A stretch of DNA of 33,129 bases from Lacihabitans soyangensis (lineage in GTDB: Bacteria; Bacteroidota; Bacteroidia; Cytophagales; Spirosomataceae): NCBI RefSeq assembly GCF_024343775.1, contig NZ_RJUF01000035.1, positions 1-33,129 of the forward strand, in the 5' to 3' direction. Positions 26,136 through 33,129 of the stretch are shown here, piece after piece. The first letter of the stretch is position 1, and the number at the start of each line of letters is the position of its first letter. The notes below the pieces were generated by a model. The model did not search any database. It had not been told where the DNA came from and worked only from the letters and a program-made list of their open reading frames with translations. Both the position numbers and the translations under genes were made by a program.

Positions 26136-26774
26136 TTACTTTTTGTTCTGATATAAAAATTTGCCTAGATCAAACAGACTGTCAAACGGCGTGCGACCCA
26201 TCCAGTCCATGGTTGTATTCACTGATTTTTCAATAAGTGTATCGGTTTTTTCGAATAATCTACTCTCGTCAGCTATCCAAAAATCGATGATTGAAAGCAC
26301 CAACATCCACACCAAATCGGGATATTTTGAAGTCAAAAATGGTATCGAACGAGGCTCAATTTCTCTGGTTTCTTGTCCACTTACCACCAATTCGTTCATG
26401 AAATCAACAAAAACGTCCTTTGCCGCATGAAATTCTTGGTTATTTTTCACCCCGAATGGTCTTTCCATTTTCTCCGAAATCTTCAAAATGTAAGAACGAT
26501 TGTGCTTGGCGTTTTCTATTAAAGTGTACAAAAACGACAACAGTTTCTCCCTCACCGAATACCCCTCATAAACCTCTTCTTTCTGAATATCCACAATGGT
26601 TTCGTCTATGAGTCCTTTCCAAAATTCCGTGTTTATTTGTTTGAAAGAGTTGAAATTTTCATAAAACTCTGACTCCTCAATTTTTAGTTTTTTGGCAAAT
26701 TTAAAAATCGACTCCGGCTCGTGCCCGTGTTCTAACACGTAGCCCATGTATTGTTCCTTTATTTTGTTTCTCAT
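26136..26774 (-). CDS. TetR-type transcriptional regulator, divergent N-terminus
   Basis: A 212-residue all-helical protein. The N-terminus 'KIKEQYMGYVLEHGHEPESIFKFAKKLKIEESEFYENFNSFKQI' fits the TetR helix-turn-helix, in which 'FAKKLKIEESEFYENF' is the recognition part. The remainder resembles the TetR C-terminal domain found beside ABC1-kinase genes in Bacteroidota. It lies between the MpaB-type gene (83 bases upstream) and the ABC1-kinase gene, all on one strand, and may regulate them. The ligand is unknown. Confidence 0.75.
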   Translation of the reverse strand: MRNKIKEQYMGYVLEHGHEPESIFKFAKKLKIEESEFYENFNSFKQINTEFWKGLIDETIVDIQKEEVYEGYSVREKLLSFLYTLIENAKHNRSYILKISEKMERPFGVKNNQEFHAAKDVFVDFMNELVVSGQETREIEPRSIPFLTSKYPDLVWMLVLSIIDFWIADESRLFEKTDTLIEKSVNTTMDWMGRTPFDSLFDLGKFLYQNKK

Positions 26775-26857
26775 TTGTTTATTGTTTGCTTCTAAGTATC
26801 TAGCAGAATGACATTAATTTCTTTATTTTTAACTAGTTACCTGACATTTAATTTAAA

Positions 26858-27823
26858 TTATGCATATATGTTTGATAGTAAAGAAGAGGTTTTGTTTATA
26901 GTATTTAGCAAGGCTTTCGGGTATTTAGAAGGCGGCAATCCCAGAAAATCAGCATATTGCTCGCCCAAAAACATCCTGGTTTGGGCATTGAAATAGTCCG
27001 AAACAAGTTCGTTGTTGGCCATTTTTTGATACGATTTAGAGAGCGACTCCGTGAGTTTTACCCCAATTTCTGAACTCTTAAATTGCCTCGTAGCAATCGC
27101 TTTATCAAGATTGATGGCACTTTTAGCATCAAAAACCAACAATTCTGGACTTATACCCATCAATTGCCCAACCACCGCCCAATGGTGATAGTAGGCTTTT
27201 TCGAAAACTTGGTCTATTTCTACACCCATTTTCTTTAATCCCCGCAACACTATCAATGAGAAAGATAGGTTGGTCCCCATCATATCCTCTTGGTTGATTG
27301 GCATGCCCCAAGTCATATCCCATTTTCCTGTCTTGAGTATCATAAACCGCCAAAAAGCGTGCATTAGTCTGATTTTCAGAATCAAAGCAATCGCTTTTTT
27401 CTCTTCCCAGAGCCTTAGGGTCATAACATTTTTCACGAACTTTCCTGTTTCCTGAAGTCTGTTATAGGTGTCGCTTTGAATTCTTCCAGAAAATCCCAAC
27501 ACCCTGGCTCCATCTTCTCCCAAATAACAATACGGCAAAGAATAACAGCCCAAGACTATACCGATATTGATCTGGTATTTCTTGAAAAAATCTGTCGCTC
27601 TTACTATTTCTTTGAAATCAAAAAAGTCAGGCAGTAGATTATTTTCAGAGAAGAAAGCGACAGTTTCCTCATCTTGCTGACTGAAATCTATTCCATCGAA
27701 ATCACTCAAAAAAGGCATCAAGATGCCGCCCATTTTGTGGCCATGCTTGTTAAAAAGTTGTTGCATAAGGGCATCGGCGAGGGTATCACCTTTTTGTCTG
27801 TATACATCTAACTCTTTCACCAT
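26858..27823 (-). CDS. MpaB/DUF2236-type oxygenase
   Basis: The 321-residue protein fits the MpaB/rubber-oxygenase (DUF2236) group, whose members bind b-type haem or act as oxygenases on lipophilic substrates. Marks: 'VLGCYSLPYCYLGEDGARVLGFSGRIQSDTYNRLQETGKFV', 'IRLMHAFWRFMILKTGKWDMTWGMPINQEDMMGTNLSFS' (with the R-x-x-H pattern and 'WG.PINQED' seen in the family), and 'YYHHWAVVGQLMGI'. No signal peptide or clear membrane helix. It is first in a run of three same-strand genes with the TetR-type regulator and ABC1 kinase. The reaction here is unknown. Confidence 0.8.
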   Translation of the reverse strand: MVKELDVYRQKGDTLADALMQQLFNKHGHKMGGILMPFLSDFDGIDFSQQDEETVAFFSENNLLPDFFDFKEIVRATDFFKKYQINIGIVLGCYSLPYCYLGEDGARVLGFSGRIQSDTYNRLQETGKFVKNVMTLRLWEEKKAIALILKIRLMHAFWRFMILKTGKWDMTWGMPINQEDMMGTNLSFSLIVLRGLKKMGVEIDQVFEKAYYHHWAVVGQLMGISPELLVFDAKSAINLDKAIATRQFKSSEIGVKLTESLSKSYQKMANNELVSDYFNAQTRMFLGEQYADFLGLPPSKYPKALLNTINKTSSLLSNIYA

Positions 27824-27947
27824 TTTGCCAGTAATTGCTGTTTATTTGAAAACACAGAAATACCTGCTTTTGTTTGCCTTACCCCGTAATATAATCCTAA
27901 AAAACACCTTTGTAGCTATCTCTTTTAGCAAAAACCAGCCGCAGTAG

Positions 27948-30086
<2,139 letters not shown>

Positions 30087-30125
30087 AGATAATTAGGAAT
30101 GATAAATACTTGTTGTTCCTAATAT

Positions 30126-30220
30126 TTTCTGTGCAGTCCGTTGAGAAATTTTGGTTTACTTAAATTTCAAAAGCTTGACAATGTCAAACCAAAATTTATC
30201 AGAGGATCATTGCACAGAAA
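30126..30220. repeat. Nested inverted repeat of 95 bp (MITE-like)
   Basis: Outer arms TTTCTGTGCA (30126-30135) and TGCACAGAAA (30211-30220) are perfect complements. Inner arms AAATTTTGGTTT (30146-30157) and AAACCAAAATTT (30186-30197) are too, and a third palindrome TTGAC-AAT-GTCAA sits near the centre. Arms are separated by internal loops of about 10-13 bases. No ORF inside. It may be a small transposable element or a structured RNA; no simple terminator T run follows the stem. Confidence 0.7.
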
Positions 30221-30247
30221 GTGTTTTTTTTGACGGTTGGCCGCTGC

Positions 30248-30275
30248 CATTCTTTTTTTTCGAAAAAAAAGAATG
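30248..30275. repeat. Perfect 28-bp palindrome with T8/A8 arms
   Basis: CATTC-T8-CG-A8-GAATG is a perfect palindrome. It is itself framed by GACGG (30232-30236) and CCGTC (30277-30281), so a longer bulged hairpin is possible. It may act as a terminator for ligA or be part of a dispersed repeat. Confidence 0.65.
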
Positions 30276-30366
30276 CCCGTCTGGCAAGACACACAAAGTA
30301 TATCAAAAAACATTTTCCAAAGACTGAAATTTTAGACCCTTAATTGATTAGAATCAAAATATTTAA

Positions 30367-31749
30367 ATGAAATACCTCAAACTCATCCTCAAAGCCCTCA
30401 AAGGCGATGAGAACATGGACTACACCAGTATATCCATCAACAAAGCCCTCTTACTTTTGGCCGTTCCGATGGTAGTCGAAATGTCCTTCGAATCGCTCTT
30501 TGCATTGGTCGATGCATTTTTTGTGGCCAAATATGTAGGTACAAACGGTATGGCTACCGTAGGTCTCACCGAATCGGTACTGACCATTATTTACTCATTG
30601 GCTTGGGGCATCAGTACGGCTGCCACGGCCATTATTGCACGCAAAATAGGCGAAAAGAACCCACAAGACGCTTCCAAGTCCTTGATGCAAATCATCAACA
30701 TTTCGGCTGGAATCGGGGTGCTTTTGGGGGCATTCGGTTATTTCTATTCGGCCGAAATATTGAAACTAATGGGTGGCTCTGACCAACTCATCAAAGAAGG
30801 GATCGGCTATACGCAGATTCAGTTTTTGAGTGCTCCTATCATTATGTTGTTGTTTTCGTTGGGTGGTGCATTACGTGGGGCCGGTAATGCCGCTTTGGCC
30901 ATGAATGCCATGATTATCGCCAACTTAATCAACATGTTTCTGGATTTTATCTTTATTCCTATCATGGGCATGGGCGTAGAAGGAGCCGCTTTGGCGACGA
31001 TTATAGGCCGCAGTGTGGGCGTGGCCATACAGCTTTCGGCGTTTTTTGCCAATAATATCAACCTCAAACTTACCTTCAAAAAATGGTTTGCGGATTGGCG
31101 ATTGATTTTCGAAATCCTAAAAATATCGGCTGGAAGTGCTGGGCAGTTTATCATTCAGTCGGCCAGTTGGGTGTTTCTGATAAGGATATTGTCAGACTTT
31201 GGCTCCGAAGTAGTGGCGGGTTATACCATCGCCATCCGAATTATTGTGTTTACCATTTTACCCTCGTGGGGACTGGCCAATGCCGCAGCTACGCTGGTTG
31301 GGCAAAACTTGGGAGCCAAACAACCCGAAAGAGCAGCCAAATCGGCATGGCGAGCAGCATTTTTCAATATGGGTTTCTTGGGCATAGTGGCCATTTTGTT
31401 CTTCATTTTTGCCCGACCATTGGTGATGTTGTTTGACGAAAATCCAGTGGTGATGGAAACTGGTGTAGAATGTCTGCAAATACTTTGTGCAGGCTACATA
31501 TTCTTTGGTTTTGGTATGGTTATGTCTCAAGCCATCAATGGTTCTGGCGACACCAAAACCCCAACGGTGCTCAATATCATCGGTTTTTGGGTTTTGCAGA
31601 TACCGATAGCCTACATATTGGCGGTAAAACTAGACTGGAAACAAACGGGCGTATTCTGGGCAGTGGTCATCAGCGAATCCATCTTGGCCATTTTAGCCAT
31701 CCTATATTTCAAAACTGGTAGGTGGAAGAAGAATACGATTGATTTTTGA
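30367..31749 (+). CDS. MATE family efflux transporter
   Basis: The protein of 460 residues has about 12 membrane segments in two similar halves, as expected for MATE (Na+ or H+ coupled drug/metabolite exporters). Marks: 'LLLAVPMVVEMSFESLFALVDAFFVAKYVGTNGMATVGLTESV' at the N-terminus, 'GGALRGAGNAALAMNAMIIANLINMFLDFIFIPIMGMGVEGAALATIIGRSVG' in the first half and 'GSGDTKTPTVLNIIGFWVLQIPIAYILA' in the second. The start at 30367 is the first ATG; a later ATG at 30415 (MDYTSISINKALL) is possible. It is not in an operon; the substrate cannot be told. Confidence 0.92.
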   Translation: MKYLKLILKALKGDENMDYTSISINKALLLLAVPMVVEMSFESLFALVDAFFVAKYVGTNGMATVGLTESVLTIIYSLAWGISTAATAIIARKIGEKNPQDASKSLMQIINISAGIGVLLGAFGYFYSAEILKLMGGSDQLIKEGIGYTQIQFLSAPIIMLLFSLGGALRGAGNAALAMNAMIIANLINMFLDFIFIPIMGMGVEGAALATIIGRSVGVAIQLSAFFANNINLKLTFKKWFADWRLIFEILKISAGSAGQFIIQSASWVFLIRILSDFGSEVVAGYTIAIRIIVFTILPSWGLANAAATLVGQNLGAKQPERAAKSAWRAAFFNMGFLGIVAILFFIFARPLVMLFDENPVVMETGVECLQILCAGYIFFGFGMVMSQAINGSGDTKTPTVLNIIGFWVLQIPIAYILAVKLDWKQTGVFWAVVISESILAILAILYFKTGRWKKNTIDF

Positions 31750-31912
31750 CCCTGAGGTGGAAATTTATGGACAAATTTGATTTCAGGACTTGACAAAATC
31801 ATTGTTTTAGTAGCCATTTAGGTCTGGAATAAACACTTGTAATTGAGTACTTTGAACATTATATTTGAAAAAGACAAACCATTAAAATCTAAACACAGAT
31901 ATTCTCATGAAA

Positions 31913-32030
31913 ATGTTAACGAAACTCATTTTTATTACACAACAACCACATTACGAAGGCATTAATTAAAAAAATAATCAAAATTTAATAACGATATTAC
32001 CGAAACCATGAAAATGAGTTTCGTAAACAT
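31913..32030. repeat. 20-bp inverted repeat, attC-like hairpin before the GNAT gene
   Basis: ATGTTAACGAAACTCATTTT (31913-31932) and AAAATGAGTTTCGTAAACAT (32011-32030) are complementary in 19 of 20 positions, with a 78-base spacer. Together with the core GTTAGCT right after it, the structure is about 130 bases long, in the range of an integron attC site. The rest of the stretch 31750-31912 is non-coding and AT-rich; I see nothing in it. Confidence 0.6.
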
Positions 32031-32034
32031 ACTC

Positions 32035-32747
32035 GTTAGCTGTCAGGCAACGAAACGACAACGAACAAATAATAAAATAAAAATGACTGAAGAAGAAATA
32101 CCAGACTATAATATTTTTATGATGTGCGAACGACTTAATGAAGAAGCACTTTCTCAATTGAAATCCGAATATTATTTTAGAAACTGCCGACCCAATGAAT
32201 TGCAAATATGGAAAGCCTTTCCGTTTGACAGTGAAACTGTGCCAACCGAATACGAAGACTTTATGAACCAAATTATTAACGATTCTTATGGTTCAGATAT
32301 GAAGACCTTCTTTAGCAACACCATTTTTGTATGTAATAAGGACGATAAACCAATTGCAACTTGTTCTCATTGGAAAGCATACGGAAAGTTTAACTCAATT
32401 CATTGGCTAAAAACTATAAAAGAATACGAAGGACAATGTTTGGGACGAGCTGTATTATCTGAAATAATGAAAAGTTTTAGTTCAGACGATTTTCCAATAT
32501 ATCTGCACACACAGCCAGGAAGTTTCAGGGCAGTTAAACTTTATGCCGACTTTGGGTTTAAGCTATTAAAAGGTGGACAAATTGGACACAGACCAAACGA
32601 ACTTGAAAAATGTTTACCAATCCTACGTGAGTTCATTCCTAAAAAAGACTTTGAAAAATTAGAAATAGTTGACACACCTCAACATTTTATAAAATTGGTG
32701 GAAAATGAAACGACAATACAATTCTGAGAAAAATGCCCGAACAGCTA
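32035..32747 (+). other. Cassette-like unit: GNAT gene between inverted core motifs
   Basis: GTTAGCTGTCAGGCA (32035-32049) before the gene and TGCCCGAACAGCTA (32734-32747) after it are inverted copies: TGCC, one variable base or two, then ACAGCTA. The gene fills almost the whole space between, starting 34 bases after the first motif and ending 6 bases before the second. This compact gene-plus-site layout, a promoterless look and an acetyltransferase cargo are what one expects of an integron gene cassette. The core AGCTAAC differs by one base from the RYYYAAC consensus, and no integrase is in the window. Confidence 0.45.
32083..32727 (+). CDS. GNAT-family acetyltransferase
   Basis: The protein of 214 residues is probably a GNAT N-acetyltransferase using acetyl-CoA. 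'DDKPIATCSHWKAYGKFNSIHWLKTIKEYEGQCLGRAVLSEIMKSF' fits beta-4, beta-5 and motif A (Q-x-x-G-R-A, here EGQCLGRAV). 'DFPIYLHTQPGSFRAVKLYADFGFKLLKGG' fits motif B with the usual Y-x-x-x-G-F. The substrate is unknown. I start at the ATG 32083 (MTEEEIPDYN) after an A-rich leader; an in-frame ATG at 32008 lies within the inverted repeat and would encode the core motif. The gene is flanked by inverted core motifs and followed by a group II intron, so it is likely acquired. Confidence 0.8.
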   Translation: MTEEEIPDYNIFMMCERLNEEALSQLKSEYYFRNCRPNELQIWKAFPFDSETVPTEYEDFMNQIINDSYGSDMKTFFSNTIFVCNKDDKPIATCSHWKAYGKFNSIHWLKTIKEYEGQCLGRAVLSEIMKSFSSDDFPIYLHTQPGSFRAVKLYADFGFKLLKGGQIGHRPNELEKCLPILREFIPKKDFEKLEIVDTPQHFIKLVENETTIQF

Positions 32748-33129
32748 ATCGAGTAGCCTGCCCCACTAGGAAACCCTAGCAGGGAGAGGCTCTCACACCA
32801 CTGTACGTACGGGTCTCGTATACAGCGGTTCATTAAACATCGGACTTACCTTTTCATAGTAATCGTTCATACTTTCGTATCCCCTTTTTCTTAGGCGTTC
32901 TAGTGTGATAGTTGTTACCATTATAGGACTTTGGGCTATTACCCATCCTCCTTTTCGGGTTCTGCTAAATTGGTAGGCTTTACTTGGTGGAACTCCCAGT
33001 CGTATCAAGTTCTTACGTTTCCGTTCTGGCTTTTTCCAGTCTGTCCAAATGCAATATCGTAAACGGTTTCTTGTCCAACTGTCTATGCTTTTGAGTTTGC
33101 TGCCTATATTTCCAAGTTTGAAATAGTTG
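32748..33129 (-). mobile_element. Group II intron, 3' part (runs off the right edge)
   Basis: On the minus strand the maturase C-terminus is followed by a domain V-like hairpin (about 32797-32831): CCGCTGTA pairs with TACAGTGG (one wobble), with an inner TACG/CGTA stem and a CG bulge. Domain VI follows (about 32748-32795) with arms GAGAGCC and GGCTACTC, the bulged branch-point A, and the end CTCGAT. This places the 3' splice site at 32748/32747; the exon continues TAGCTGTTCGGGC. The maturase stop lies just after domain V, as in several bacterial classes. The 5' part and the RT domain are outside the window. Confidence 0.88.
32793..33129 (-). CDS. Group II intron reverse transcriptase/maturase, C-terminal part
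   Basis: Open to the right edge; 111 residues are visible. They begin 'NYFKLGNIGSKLKSIDSW' and continue 'TRNRLRYCIWTDWKKPERKR' and 'NLIRLGVPPSKAYQFSRTRK', the maturase (X / GIIM) domain, and end 'YESMNDYYEKVSPMFNEPLY' then 'TRPVRTVV'. The last residues are encoded by domain V itself. This domain binds the intron RNA for splicing and mobility. The frame shows no break in the visible part. The reading extends well beyond 33008, where a TTG could be mistaken for a start. Confidence 0.92.
   Translation of the reverse strand, partial: NYFKLGNIGSKLKSIDSWTRNRLRYCIWTDWKKPERKRKNLIRLGVPPSKAYQFSRTRKGGWVIAQSPIMVTTITLERLRKRGYESMNDYYEKVSPMFNEPLYTRPVRTVV

Noticed and set aside
30819-31530. Minus-strand frames inside the MATE gene
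   Set aside because: Shadows of a strongly conserved membrane-protein gene on the other strand.
32793-33008. A free-standing 71-residue protein
   Set aside because: The frame continues to the window edge with clear maturase-domain sequence; the apparent start is an internal TTG.
32734-33129. Classical IIC-attC intron with the known integron consensus
   Set aside because: The maturase end resembles other bacterial classes and the core lacks a perfect RYYYAAC, so only a cassette-like reading is offered.

Overview
The window looks like a chromosomal segment of a gliding, Gram-negative Bacteroidota bacterium, probably of the order Cytophagales. The evidence is a gldD homologue (gliding motility / type IX secretion), DUF4783 and YcxB-like proteins, an rpsF-rpsR-rplI operon without ssb, AT-rich intergenic DNA, A-rich translation starts without clear Shine-Dalgarno motifs, and repeated matches to the Bacteroidota -7 promoter element TAnnTTTG. 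The genus cannot be fixed from sequence alone.

Layout. 1-2183 (minus strand): gldD, a DUF2007 protein, cdsA and a carboxypeptidase-regulatory-like protein cut by the left edge, tightly packed as one operon. 2314-3954: a short alpha-glucan phosphorylase homologue with Thr where the PLP lysine is expected. 4087-6603 (plus): the ABC-F ATPase Uup and an unrecognised membrane protein. 6614-9042 (minus): batD-like and aroC, overlapping by one base. 9109-10107 (plus): a secreted YCF48/BNR-type propeller protein whose last codons lie inside a GC-richer short-repeat patch. 10459-13138: divergent pgk and rpsF-rpsR-rplI with promoters and terminators. 13160-16406 (minus): a small cytochrome c, then a close-packed receiver / MBL phosphodiesterase / FAN1-type nuclease operon. 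16551-19951: lpxH, DedA, a PyrR-like phosphoribosyltransferase, DUF4783, YcxB-like and a small unknown protein. 20644-24357 (minus): a 1237-residue secreted protein with seven CshA/Ig-like repeats, DUF11-like domains and an unusual Cys/Pro-rich tail. 24687-27823 (minus): MpaB-type oxygenase, TetR-type regulator and ABC1/UbiB kinase. 27996-31749 (plus): ligA and a MATE transporter, separated by a nested inverted repeat and a 28-bp palindrome.

The right end is the accessory part. A GNAT acetyltransferase gene (32083-32727) sits between inverted copies of a short core (GTTAGCTGTCAGGCA on the left, TGCCCGAACAGCTA on the right). It is preceded by a 20-bp inverted repeat spaced as in an integron attC site. 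The right-hand core is interrupted by the 3' end of a group II intron on the minus strand (domains V and VI and the maturase C-terminus), which runs off the window. This integron-cassette-like unit with an intron lodged in its recombination core is the most interesting structure seen. No integrase lies in the window, and the core departs from the classical consensus, so the reading is an inference.

Most of the rest is housekeeping: phospholipid, lipid A, chorismate, glycolysis, translation and DNA ligation. No tRNA, rRNA, CRISPR array or prophage was seen.
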